NCBI GenBank assembly: GCA_038146865.1
Contig: JAYQSL010000002.1
Coordinates: forward strand, 124,001-188,000
DNA length: 64,000 nt
Direction of reading: 5' to 3'
Source of the DNA: GCA-2709075 sp038146865
GTDB taxonomy: Bacteria; Pseudomonadota; Alphaproteobacteria; MPNO01; UBA2964
Position 1 is the stretch's first letter; each line of letters begins with the position of its first letter. Both the position numbers and the translations under genes were made by a program. The notes beneath the pieces were generated by a model. That model worked only from the letters and a program-made list of their open reading frames with translations, ran no database searches and had not been told where the DNA came from. Shown here piece after piece: positions 26,675 through 35,906 of this stretch.

Positions 26675-27466
26675 ATGTTGGTAGACAGCCATTGCCATTT
26701 AGATTTCGAGAGCTTTGAGGAAGACCGCGAGGAATGCATAGAAAGGGCGAGAAATAATGGCATCGACACCTTGCTTACTATCAGCACTCATGTGAGCAGG
26801 TTTGATACTGTTTTAAACCTCGCAAAGTCATCAACCAATCTTTTTTGTTCAGTAGGAATTCACCCTCATCATGTGTCAGAAGAGCCAAAAATAACCTCAC
26901 AGGCATTAATTGAGCTTTCAAAGCAGCCAAAAGTAATCGGAATTGGTGAGACTGGACTGGATTACTATTACGACAACAGTCCTAGGGATCAACAGCGAGA
27001 AACCTTTTTAGAACATGTAAAAGCAGCACGTGAGACCAAACTTCCGCTCATTGTCCATACTCGTGATGCTGATCAACATATGGCCGAAATTTTGGAAAAA
27101 GAGATGGAATATGGACAATTTCCATGCGTTCTGCATTGTTTTTCCAGCGGCAAACAGTTGGCAGATATTGCCATCCGGCTCGGTTGTTTTATATCTATAT
27201 CTGGGATTGTAACCTTTAAAAACGCAGAAGACTTAAGAAATATTGTTCGTCAACTCCCACTCGATCGAATATTGGTCGAGACAGATTCCCCATTTCTGGC
27301 TCCAGTTCCCCACCGTGGTAAGAGAAATGAACCATCTTTCCTTACTAATACCGTTGACCAGATCGCACAGTTAAAGGGAATTTCCTCAGAAAAGCTTGCG
27401 GATATAACCACACAAAACTTTTTCCGTCTCTTCTCTAAAGCGACTAGACCAGGGCGCTCCCAATGA
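26675..27466 (+). CDS. tatD: TatD family deoxyribonuclease
   Basis: A 263-residue metal-dependent hydrolase with a TIM barrel. SHCHLDF gives the first two metal-binding histidines, GIGETGLDYYY the glutamate, VHTRDAD and LHCFSS further ligands, and ETDSPFLAP the final aspartate. Family members act as 3'-5' exonucleases on damaged DNA. It follows metG directly and overlaps the next gene by four bases. This metG-tatD-MBL order is common in alphaproteobacteria. Confidence 0.93.
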   Translation: MLVDSHCHLDFESFEEDREECIERARNNGIDTLLTISTHVSRFDTVLNLAKSSTNLFCSVGIHPHHVSEEPKITSQALIELSKQPKVIGIGETGLDYYYDNSPRDQQRETFLEHVKAARETKLPLIVHTRDADQHMAEILEKEMEYGQFPCVLHCFSSGKQLADIAIRLGCFISISGIVTFKNAEDLRNIVRQLPLDRILVETDSPFLAPVPHRGKRNEPSFLTNTVDQIAQLKGISSEKLADITTQNFFRLFSKATRPGRSQ

Positions 27467-28233
27467 AAATTACCATTCTTGGTTGCGGTCCTTCTAACGG
27501 CGTTCCAACAGTAACCGGGGAGTGGGGCGCCTGTAATCCCCAAAACCCCAAAAACACTCGCAGTCGTCCGTCAATTTTGATCCAATTGGAAGACATCAAT
27601 ATCCTTGTCGACACATCGCCGGACTTTAGGAATCAGGCTATTAACGCGGGCATTACCAGTTTAGACGCGATCTTGTTTACCCACGAACACGCAGACCACA
27701 TTATGGGTATCGATGACCTTCGCAGCATAGCCAGAAAAATGGGACGGCAAATTGATGTTTTTGCAAGTAGCACAGTATTAAACCAATTAATAAAAAAATT
27801 TGGTTATCTTTTTGAAAATAATAGTAAAAATATACATGACTTATATCGTCCCATTTATCGACCTCATCCCATAACTAATCGATTTAAGATTAAAGACACT
27901 ACTGTAATACCCTTCAAACAAGACCACGGAATCTGTGAGTCCTGGGGCTACAGGATAGAAAATTTTGCTTATTCGACAGATGTAGTCCGCCTCACTGATG
28001 ACTCATTGGAGTTGCTCCATGGGCTAGATTGCTGGGTTGTAGACTGTTTACGGAAAAATCCTGCACATCCTACACATGCTCATTGGGACGTGACGAAAGA
28101 ATGGATAGACAAGGTTAAACCAAAGAGAGTTTTCCTGACCCACATGAATTTTGAAACAGATTATGATGAGTTTTTGAATTTTCTGCCAGATGGCGTAGAG
28201 CCTGCATATGACGGCCTTGTTATTAACCTTTAG
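27463..28233 (+). CDS. MBL-fold metallohydrolase, PhnP-like
   Basis: A 256-residue metallo-beta-lactamase fold protein. GCGPSNGVPTVTGEWGAC at the N-terminus, the metal motif THEHADHIMGIDDLR and the later DQDHG/STDVVRL and TNHxHW-like AHWDV positions match the PhnP/RNase Z-like group that hydrolyses cyclic phosphodiesters. No phn operon is near, so a phosphonate role is not indicated. It overlaps tatD by four bases (ATGA). Confidence 0.87.
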   Translation: MKITILGCGPSNGVPTVTGEWGACNPQNPKNTRSRPSILIQLEDINILVDTSPDFRNQAINAGITSLDAILFTHEHADHIMGIDDLRSIARKMGRQIDVFASSTVLNQLIKKFGYLFENNSKNIHDLYRPIYRPHPITNRFKIKDTTVIPFKQDHGICESWGYRIENFAYSTDVVRLTDDSLELLHGLDCWVVDCLRKNPAHPTHAHWDVTKEWIDKVKPKRVFLTHMNFETDYDEFLNFLPDGVEPAYDGLVINL

Positions 28234-28279
28234 TTTTTCATAATATACATTATGCGACAATTGGAACTAGCTACCACTC

Positions 28280-29098
28280 ATGACTTCCACTGCCCTAACA
28301 AAAACTAATACCGGGCCGATCCAACGCCTCTTGGGGGTTATGAGACGGCTTAGAGACAAAGACCACGGATGCCCTTGGGATATTCAACAAACCTATGCGA
28401 CCATTGCACCATTTACGATTGAAGAAGCGTACGAGGTTTTAGACTCAATACAGAGAAACGATGCCCCAGGGTTAAAAGACGAACTCGGCGATCTCCTGTT
28501 CCAAGTCGTCTTTCTCTCTCAAATCGCCTCCGAAGATGGCAAATTTGATTTCGATCAGGTAGCCCATCACATAACGGAAAAAATGATTAGGCGACACCCC
28601 CATGTTTTTTCGAAGAGACAATATTTCTCGGAAATTGAACAAAATAAGAATTGGGAGGATATAAAACAGAGCGAAAGAGAGTTTAATGGAAACTCCCCAA
28701 GCTCCCTATCCGGAGTCGCCCTAGCCCTACCCGCTCTCATGAGGGCTCAAAAACTTCAAAAACGAGCATCCCGGCAGGGCTTTGATTGGGATGAGATAAA
28801 CCAAGTCTTTGATAAGTTAGAAGAAGAAATAGATGAGTTACAGACTGCGTTAGACACTAAAAATGTGGATAACATTAAGGAGGAAATTGGCGATTTACTT
28901 TTTACATGTGTGAATATTGCGAGGCACGCTGGCATCGATGCCGAAGAAGCCCTAAGAGAAGGTAACGATAAATTTATTTCAAGGTTCTCAAAAGTTGAAC
29001 ACGCCGCCGAGGCTAAAGGTATAAAAATCCAAGAGCTATCCTCAAAAGAACTGGAGGAACTCTGGAAACTTGTTAAAACAACAGAAAAAAATAATTAA
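28280..29098 (+). CDS. mazG: Nucleoside triphosphate pyrophosphohydrolase MazG
   Basis: A 272-residue protein with two MazG domains. The first has CPWDIQQTYATIAPFTIEEAYE and LKDELGDLLFQVVF, the second EEEIDELQTALD and IKEEIGDLLFTCVN. The paired EExxE and ExxD motifs bind Mg2+. It hydrolyses NTPs, including ones made aberrant by damage. It ends one base before the convergent inositol-phosphatase-like gene. In related genomes mazG lies next to hflX, as here after an inserted phosphatase gene. Confidence 0.93.
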   Translation: MTSTALTKTNTGPIQRLLGVMRRLRDKDHGCPWDIQQTYATIAPFTIEEAYEVLDSIQRNDAPGLKDELGDLLFQVVFLSQIASEDGKFDFDQVAHHITEKMIRRHPHVFSKRQYFSEIEQNKNWEDIKQSEREFNGNSPSSLSGVALALPALMRAQKLQKRASRQGFDWDEINQVFDKLEEEIDELQTALDTKNVDNIKEEIGDLLFTCVNIARHAGIDAEEALREGNDKFISRFSKVEHAAEAKGIKIQELSSKELEELWKLVKTTEKNN

Positions 29099-29099
29099 G

Positions 29100-29903
29100 C
29101 TATAAGAGCCTTGCTCTCAAAACATTTCCCACTTTTGAAAACACCTCATCTGACGAGGCAACCAAAATTCCCTCCTTAGCAGACTGCCAGGGTTTATAGT
29201 TACTTCCTCCAATTAATTCGCCGATAGCCCCCCCTGCTTCGCGTATGACTATGTTACCAGCGCAATGATCCCATGGTTTTGTTCGCCTATAGTGAGCAAA
29301 ATCTAGTTTACCAAGGGCAATATCAACGTACTCTGCTCCACAACACCTATAGTTTGTTATACTTCTGAACTGATTCTCCAAGCCTGAGAGTTTCCTTATA
29401 CGAGCTCCCAAGGATCCGGAAAGCAACAGTAAATCTGCGCTACCAGGGTCTTTAGTTTTTAATTTCTGTCCCTGCGACCAGGCCCCTTCCCCCTTAATTC
29501 CCCACAAATATAAATCAAAAGCCGGCATACCTAACCAACCGGCCACAATTTCCCCCTTCACACATAAACTTATCAAAATTGCAAATTTTCTATCGCCCCT
29601 AGCGTAATTCGAGGTCCCATCCAGCGGATCAACAACCCAAACTGCATGTTCATTCTCGAGATAATCTAAAATTCTCGGATTGCCCTCAGTTTCCTCCTCC
29701 CCAACTGTCAATGACCCTGGCACCATATCTATTAAACGCCTGATCAAGAATTTCTCGCTATCAAGGTCGACCTGAGTAACTAAAGAGTTATTTTCCTTTT
29801 GCCAAATCTGGTTTTTTCCTAATTTTCCGAAGCTTGGAAGTAAAATTCTTTCCGAACATTCTTTCATAAGGGCCACTATAGAATTAGGATCAGGAATGAT
29901 CAT
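29100..29903 (-). CDS. Inositol monophosphatase/CysQ-like phosphatase
   Basis: A 267-residue member of the inositol monophosphatase superfamily. The metal motifs are GEEETEG, DPLDGTSNYARG and KPWDHCAGNIVIREAGG. It could act on inositol phosphates, 3'-phosphoadenosine 5'-phosphate (CysQ-like) or histidinol phosphate. The sequence does not separate these, though the short length and the EEETEG form recall bisphosphate nucleotidases. Its start overlaps the end of hflX by 14 bases, so it is translated from the same minus-strand transcript. Confidence 0.83.
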   Translation of the reverse strand: MIIPDPNSIVALMKECSERILLPSFGKLGKNQIWQKENNSLVTQVDLDSEKFLIRRLIDMVPGSLTVGEEETEGNPRILDYLENEHAVWVVDPLDGTSNYARGDRKFAILISLCVKGEIVAGWLGMPAFDLYLWGIKGEGAWSQGQKLKTKDPGSADLLLLSGSLGARIRKLSGLENQFRSITNYRCCGAEYVDIALGKLDFAHYRRTKPWDHCAGNIVIREAGGAIGELIGGSNYKPWQSAKEGILVASSDEVFSKVGNVLRARLL

Positions 29904-31201
29904 TGTTCAACTTACATTGAGGGTAATGTGAAACAAATTGCGACAACCGATCAGAAGCCAAACTAACCTCTACAAAGGTAGAGCTATTCAAAACTTGACG
30001 AGTCATGACATTTCCATGTCGATGAAGCCAGGCTAGAGCGGCCCCTGCCGAATGCGGTATATCCACCTCATAAATTTTGTGGTCTTTATTCAATCGCCTC
30101 AACAACTCATGCTCTAGAGTAGCAACCCCCTCACCTGTCTTAGCAGAGACCCAGATCAAATCACTTTCTTCTTCCCACTCACTCCTGGTCGGATCCAAGT
30201 AAATCCACTTTATTTCGGACCTCAATTATTTCACTCAAGCGTTCCTCGGGAATGCCAAGATCTCTAAGAACCTCAATAACATCTTCTCTCTGTGCATTGG
30301 TTTCCGGATGAGAGATATCTCTTACGTGCACTATAAGATCTGCTTCTAAAACTTCCTCTAATGTTGCCCGGAAGGCTGCAATGAGTAGAGTGGGAAGTGA
30401 AGACACAAATCCAACCGTATCAGATAGAATTATTTTTTGATTGGTTTCTGTTAGCTCTAAAGCTCTCATTGTTGGATCAAGAGTCGCAAAAAGTTGATCC
30501 ATTGAAAAAACTTCAGCACCGGAAAGGTAATTAAATAAAGTGGACTTGCCGGCATTAGTGTAGCCTACCAAAGCCACTATAGGGTAAGGGACTCTTTTTC
30601 GGGCCTTCCGATGCAAATCTCGCGTTCTTTTTACTCTCTCGAGATCTTTCTGGATACGCCCTATACGTGTATCAATTTGCCTCCTGTCCGATTCTATCTG
30701 AGTTTCACCTGGCCCTCCTAGGAATCCTACCCCACCCCTCTGACGCTCTAAATGAGTCCAACTGCGCACTAATCGGCTTCGCTGATAAGTCAGGTGCGCG
30801 AGTTCTACCTGAAGCCTTCCTTCTCTAGTTCTCGCCCTGCTGCCAAAAATCTCTAAGATCAAACCTGTTCGGTCGATCACTTTACAGTTCCAATGCCTCT
30901 CCAGGTTTCTTTGTTGGATAGGGGTTAATGCGCAATCAATAATCACAACTTCTATGTTTTTATCGCTGATCTGCGAGGAGCACGCATCCAATGCTCCGAG
31001 ACCGAGCAATGTTGACGCCCTCGTCCGGTTCAACTTTATAATCTCGCTCGCGCAAACCCTCAAATTTATTGCTTCCGCGAGCCCCAAAGCTTCCTCTAAA
31101 CGAGCCTCGGGGTTTCGATTGAATGATTCAGAATTTTTAAACGGATGAAGGACTAATGCTCTTTGTCCAATCGCAGACGATTTCGAGCCCTCCAAAGTCA
31201 A
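29890..31201 (-). CDS. hflX: GTPase HflX, frameshifted
   Basis: The first frame (31201 to 30179) holds the N-terminal HflX domain, RGGVGFLGGPGETQIE and the G domain with ALVGYTNAGKSTLFN, DTVGFV and NKVDL. It stops right after EVRNKVDLLGSDQE. The second frame (to 29890) continues with SEWEEESDLIWVSAKTGEG, the G5 region. Dropping one base between 30180 and 30198 joins them into about 436 residues. HflX splits stalled ribosomes under stress. It starts with TTG directly after the hfq stop, the usual hfq-hflX pair. The split is probably a sequence error. Confidence 0.9.
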
Positions 31202-31462
31202 CTACTCTGCTAATTCCTCACTGTCCAGCCGACCCACATCGAACTCTTGTAATTGAACAGGCCCTGAAGGCATAAGTGTTGAAATTGCGTGTTTATAAAC
31301 CAATTGGGAGTGACCATCGCGTCTCAAAAGTATACAGAAATTATCAAACCATGTAATAACGCCTTGGAGTTTAACCCCATTGACTAGAAAAATGGTGACA
31401 GAAACCTTCTCTTTCCTCACCGCATTTAGGAATGTATCTTGTAAGTTCTGGCCTTTTTGCAT
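31202..31462 (-). CDS. hfq: RNA chaperone Hfq
   Basis: An 86-residue Sm-like protein. NLQDTFLNAVRKEK begins the N-terminal helix, VNGVKLQGVITWFDNFCILL is Sm1 and QLVYKHAIST is Sm2. It forms a hexamer that pairs small RNAs with mRNAs. The frame is open to a TTG at 31486, but the ATG at 31462 places QNLQDTF where relatives start. It is followed without a gap by hflX. Confidence 0.97.
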   Translation of the reverse strand: MQKGQNLQDTFLNAVRKEKVSVTIFLVNGVKLQGVITWFDNFCILLRRDGHSQLVYKHAISTLMPSGPVQLQEFDVGRLDSEELAE

Positions 31463-31554
31463 TTCTCTGCTGCCTTTTTTTGACAATTATATCACAAGAC
31501 GCGTGGAACCCGAATTGGAACCATGCAAATCTTAAAACTTAATAGTTATATGGT

Positions 31555-32229
31555 TTATAGTCGACGTGAAACAAGAGCCATAAACCCTTCCAGACTAGTA
31601 AAGGTCATTTCGGGTCCAAAGCCGGTGGTTCCTGCCTCGCCAAATGGGTCTTCAGAAATTAAAACGGAGACACAACCCGAAACATGGGCGCACTGAATAT
31701 CCACATCTGTATCTCCCACAAACCAGACCTCACGCCCGGCTTTTATCCCGCTAGAGCAAAGGGCTAAATCCACCGGATCCCTGGCGGGCTTATCTCTTGC
31801 GGCATCTGAGGCACCAACAAGACTTCTAAAATACTTGTCCCAGCCCAAATACCTAACTTCACTTCTGAGGCTTCTACCGCTTTTGTTGCTAACCACGCCG
31901 AGAAAAATTTTTTTTCTTGATAAATATTCCAGCAAATCAGATGCACCCGCTTTTACCTCAAGCCTTTCCAAGTGAATCGCGTGAAAACATTTATAAAAAA
32001 CATCACGAGCTTCTTCCCACCGGTCGCCGAATAATTCTGGGAATGCTTCACGTAAAGCTTTTCGAACGTTTTTCCTCGTCTCTTCAATCGTCCATTGGTT
32101 TTGTCCCATATGTTTAAGGGTAACGTTCATGGACTCATGGATAACGCCCCAGGTATCGACAAGTGTGTTATCCCAGTCGAATAGAATTGCTTTCGGCAGA
32201 GAGTGCAAGTCCCGGCTCATCTCAGGCAA
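31555..32229 (-). CDS. HAD-superfamily hydrolase, phosphoglycolate phosphatase-like
   Basis: A 224-residue HAD phosphatase. The nucleophile motif is FDWDNTLVDTW, motif II is VVSNKSG, the lysine is in RDKPARDP and the acidic motif IV is FVGDTDVDIQCA. A helical cap of about 70 residues fits the Gph-like subfamily. The substrate is uncertain. It overlaps the end of the upstream aminotransferase gene by eight bases and lies 92 bases before hfq, in an order conserved in several alphaproteobacteria. Confidence 0.87.
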   Translation of the reverse strand: MPEMSRDLHSLPKAILFDWDNTLVDTWGVIHESMNVTLKHMGQNQWTIEETRKNVRKALREAFPELFGDRWEEARDVFYKCFHAIHLERLEVKAGASDLLEYLSRKKIFLGVVSNKSGRSLRSEVRYLGWDKYFRSLVGASDAARDKPARDPVDLALCSSGIKAGREVWFVGDTDVDIQCAHVSGCVSVLISEDPFGEAGTTGFGPEMTFTSLEGFMALVSRRL

Positions 32230-33070
32230 TCGCCAAGAATTCCGAGTACAATGAAATTAGCCTTAAGGTAATTTTACCCGTCGACCTATCAGCAATTTCT
32301 CGGTCATCAATCTTGATTACAGGCTTTACCCCGGCTGTCGTGCTTGTCATAAAGGCCTCAGACGCAGAATAAGCCTCTTCAACAGTAAATCCTCGTTCCA
32401 AAATATTGAAACCATCTCTCTGTGCGAGTTTCATGACGCGATTTCGGGTGACACCCGCTAAAATATCTTTCCCCAATCCTCGTGTAATCAGACGTCCTTT
32501 ATAATCAACTATCCAGGCATTAGTCGAAGCTCCCTCTGTCACTTTACCCTCAGTATCGACAAACCATGCCTCATTAAATTCGTCCATCACCGCCTTTTGC
32601 TTTGCTAGGACATTAGGTAACAAGCTAATTGTCTTTATATCCGCTCTTCTCCAACGAATATCTGGGAGGGTACGCACGCTAACGCCCTTTATAGATTTCT
32701 CGATTGGGTAGGAAATACGATTGGCAACGACTACCAAGCTGGGCTTCGGTAAAATACGAGGAAATTCATGCGTTCTCTTAGCATTTCCGCGAGTGATCTG
32801 AAGATAGACGTTACCATACTGAATTCTATTGCGCCTTATCACCTCTGCAATGATGACCTTAATCACAGATCGATTCCAAGGAACTTCTATCGATAATTCC
32901 TTCAGCGACCTAAAGAGCCGCTCAAAATGAGCGACTTCGTCAATTAGGCTACCATTATGGAGTGCAAAAACCTCATACACGCCATCGGAGAATTGATATC
33001 CTCGATCCTCAAAACTGACAGACGCAATAGACCTGTCCAAGTAAGAACCATTTACATAAACGATGCTCAG
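32222..33070 (-). CDS. dat: D-amino acid aminotransferase, class IV
   Basis: A fold-type IV PLP enzyme. FEDRGYQFSDGVYEVF is the N-terminal signature. The lysine in ADIKTISLLPN is the expected PLP-binding residue, and STNAWIV and STTAGVKPVI bind the phosphate. The first ATG-type codon in frame is a TTG at 33040, but the conserved N-terminus (SIVYVNGSYLDRS) begins earlier. The only start-like codon there is CTG at 33070, eight bases after GGAG and after an in-frame stop. I therefore give 33070. It may supply D-amino acids for peptidoglycan; branched-chain aminotransferase activity is possible. Confidence 0.85.
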   Translation of the reverse strand: MSIVYVNGSYLDRSIASVSFEDRGYQFSDGVYEVFALHNGSLIDEVAHFERLFRSLKELSIEVPWNRSVIKVIIAEVIRRNRIQYGNVYLQITRGNAKRTHEFPRILPKPSLVVVANRISYPIEKSIKGVSVRTLPDIRWRRADIKTISLLPNVLAKQKAVMDEFNEAWFVDTEGKVTEGASTNAWIVDYKGRLITRGLGKDILAGVTRNRVMKLAQRDGFNILERGFTVEEAYSASEAFMTSTTAGVKPVIKIDDREIADRSTGKITLRLISLYSEFLAIA

Positions 33071-33092
33071 TTAACAATCTCCGTCAGTCTCA

Positions 33093-34470
33093 TTAGAAGA
33101 ATTCGAGACGAACAGCAAACAATCTTTCTACTGCTTTAACTGCGTCGGCAGGGGCAAATAATACTACCTTATCTTTCACTTGCGTTACCGTATCACCCCT
33201 CGGCAAAATAACGTCATCTCCGCGCACCACGGCACCAATAATAATACCTTCCGGCAACTCAGCGTCTCGTATTTTTTTTCCTGCCAAGGGGGATGTCTCA
33301 AGAACTTCGCCTTCGATAACCTCTCCAAAGTCCGCACCTAAAGAATGCACCGCTTTGATCCGTCCTCTTCGCACGTGTTGCAAAATAGTGGAAGCCGTTA
33401 TCGCTCGCGGACTGATCATTACATCAATGCCCAAACTTGAAGTCAGAGGCGCATAGGTTTGGTTATTGACCAAGGCGATTGAGCTTTTGCTTCCACTTCT
33501 TTTAGCCAGCAGTGATGCTAGTATGTTTGTTTCATCATCATTAGTAACGGCAATAATTGCCTCACTTTCACTGATCCGCGCTTCCGATAGAATCTCCGGA
33601 TCAATCACATCTCCATGAATTACTACAGTTTCCTCCAACTGGTCTGCTACCAGATGTGCTCGAGCCTGATCGGACTCTATTATCCTTGAAGTAACTCCTG
33701 GGAATTCCCGCTCTATAAGCTCTCCAACGAATGTACCAATATGCCCTCCCCCAGCAACAACCACCCTCCTGAGTTGTGTATCCGCTATCCCGAAAACCCT
33801 CATGGCACGAGAGACATTTTCTTTATTAACCACAAAATAAACCTGATCTCCCGCTAAAATTTGGTCATCTGATCGCGGCACTAAACCAAGCCCGTCCCGT
33901 AAGATGCCAAAAACAACGATTTCCAGGTCAGGAAAAAGTTCCGTCAATTGACGCAAGGGAGTGTTTATTACGGGGCACGACTCTCCACAGAAAACACCAA
34001 GCATTTGCACTTTGCCCTCCCACAAGAGATACAGAATCGAAAGCTCCTGGAACTTGCAGGCATCGGGTAATTGCTCTTGCAACCTCCATCTCGGGAGAAA
34101 TCACAACGTCAATAGGCATGTGATCTCGACTGAATAGATCAGACCAGATCGGATGCAAATAGCTTTGGTCCCGAATACGCGCAATCTTTAAGGGAACATT
34201 AAACATAGAGTGGGCAACCTGGCAGGCAACCATATTAACTTCGTCTAAATGGGTTACCGCCATCAACATATCAATATCTGCCGCTCCCGCTCGGTCAAGC
34301 GTATCAGGGTGCGACGCGTGGCCTACGATCGCTTGCACATCTAAAGAGTCTGATATTTGTTTCACCAACTCCGGAGAAGAGTCGATTACGACTATGTCAT
34401 GGCCCTCTGATGAGAGTTGCTGGGCTATATGGAAGCCTACCTGTCCCGCCCCACCAATAATAATCTTCAT
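33093..34470 (-). CDS. trkA: Trk system potassium uptake protein TrkA, frameshifted
   Basis: A peripheral NAD-binding regulator of Trk/Ktr potassium channels. The first frame (from 34470) gives RCK-N domain 1, MKIIIGGAGQVGFHIAQQL, and runs to VPGAFDSVSL. The second (to 33093) supplies GKVQMLGVFCGESC, the first RCK-C domain, then a second Rossmann domain VVVAGGGHIG and RCK-C2. Removing one base from the CCC at 34019-34021 (GGG in the gene) gives SLVEGKVQMLGV, as in relatives. The repaired protein is about 458 residues, the normal length for a duplicated TrkA. It lies between ntrX and dat. Confidence 0.91.
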
Positions 34471-34525
34471 AAAATGCCTCGCAAACTATGATTTTCTTTT
34501 GATACCATCAAATCTTAGGTAGAGC

Positions 34526-35905
34526 TTAACCAGTGATAATACCTAGTGACTTAAGTTTTCGATGCAAAGCAGACCTCTCCATGCCAACAAACCGAGCGGT
34601 TTTTGACACATTTCCATCAAAACGATCCACCTGGGATTTTAAATATTCTCTTTCAAACAACTCTCTTGCGTTGCGCAGCGGCATGCTCATAATTTCCGTA
34701 TCTTTATCAAGGTTTACGGATTTTGGCGACTGAGACAAAACTTCAGGAGGCAGCATTTTTTTGGTAATTGTTTGGTCCATCGATCCATTCACCATAATGA
34801 GCAACCATTCTATAACATTTCTTAATTGACGAGCATTTCCAGGCCAATCATAGCCTCGCAATACCGCCATCGCGTCCTCTCCAATTTTTCGTGCCGGTAT
34901 GCCGGTTTCCTCTGAGGCCCTATTCATAAAATATTCAGCCAAATGCGACACGTCTGTCGGACGCTGCTTCAATGGAAGAAGGTTAATGGGAACCACATTT
35001 AATCTATAAAACAAATCCTCTCTGAAGCTACCGAGATCTATCATTTCTAGCAAATTCTTGTTGGTAGTCGCTAAAACCCGAACATCTACATTTATGGAGG
35101 TAGTTCCCCCTACTCTATTAAATGTTTGCTCTTGCAGAACTCTAGCTATCTTGCCCTGCGTAACAAGAGGCATATCAGATACCTCATCAAGCAATAGGGT
35201 TCCTCCATTAGCCTGCTCGAAGATACCCTGCGAACTGCTATGCCCGTTAGTGTTTACTTCAACACCAAAGAGTTCTTCCTCCATCCTTTCGGGAGCCATC
35301 GTAGCACAATTCAGTACCACGAAAGATTTTCCTTGGCGCTTAGATTTATTATGGATTAGCCTCGCTACAACCTCTTTACCCACACCTGGTGGTCCAGAGA
35401 TCAACAATCGGCTCTCCATTTGAGCAACCCTATCTATCAAGTTTCTAGTCTCATTTATCGCCGATGAGACCCCGACCAACTCAATGCTTGAGTCGCTTTT
35501 TCTTCGTAACTCCGCATTTTCTTTTCTTAGAGCTACCGCATCGAGAGCCCTCTCAATCATTACCAATATTCTATCAGTTTCAAAGGGTTTCTCTATAAAA
35601 TCGTAAGCTCCGAGTTTTATGGTGTTTACGGCTGTTTCGATATCCCCATGACCACTAATCATAATGATAGGAAGATCCGGAGTAAGGTTATGCGTCTTCT
35701 TGAGGAGTTCAATCCCGTCTAACCCACTCCCCTCCAACCAAATATCCAATATCATTAAATCAAGGGCTTCACATTCAAGGACCTCAAGGGCTTCTTCGCT
35801 AGACGCGGCTTCAATTGGCTCATAACCCTCATCAGATAGAATTTCAGAGATCAGTCGTCTGATATCATTTTCATCATCAACAACCAGAATTTTGCTGGGC
35901 ATCAA
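34526..35905 (-). CDS. ntrX: Nitrogen assimilation response regulator NtrX
   Basis: A 459-residue NtrC-family regulator. The receiver domain has phosphoacceptor Asp54 in LDIWL, the AAA+ domain has GPPGVGKE and GGTLLLDEVSDM, and the C-terminus holds a Fis-type helix-turn-helix (NVSKTARFVGMERSALHRKLK). The GAFTGA loop that contacts sigma-54 is missing: after EELFGVE the sequence goes NTNGHSSSQGIFEQA. That is a known trait of alphaproteobacterial NtrX, which may act independently of sigma-54. It is partnered by NtrY, whose stop lies one base upstream. Confidence 0.94.
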   Translation of the reverse strand: MMPSKILVVDDENDIRRLISEILSDEGYEPIEAASSEEALEVLECEALDLMILDIWLEGSGLDGIELLKKTHNLTPDLPIIMISGHGDIETAVNTIKLGAYDFIEKPFETDRILVMIERALDAVALRKENAELRRKSDSSIELVGVSSAINETRNLIDRVAQMESRLLISGPPGVGKEVVARLIHNKSKRQGKSFVVLNCATMAPERMEEELFGVEVNTNGHSSSQGIFEQANGGTLLLDEVSDMPLVTQGKIARVLQEQTFNRVGGTTSINVDVRVLATTNKNLLEMIDLGSFREDLFYRLNVVPINLLPLKQRPTDVSHLAEYFMNRASEETGIPARKIGEDAMAVLRGYDWPGNARQLRNVIEWLLIMVNGSMDQTITKKMLPPEVLSQSPKSVNLDKDTEIMSMPLRNARELFEREYLKSQVDRFDGNVSKTARFVGMERSALHRKLKSLGIITG

Positions 35906-35906
35906 G

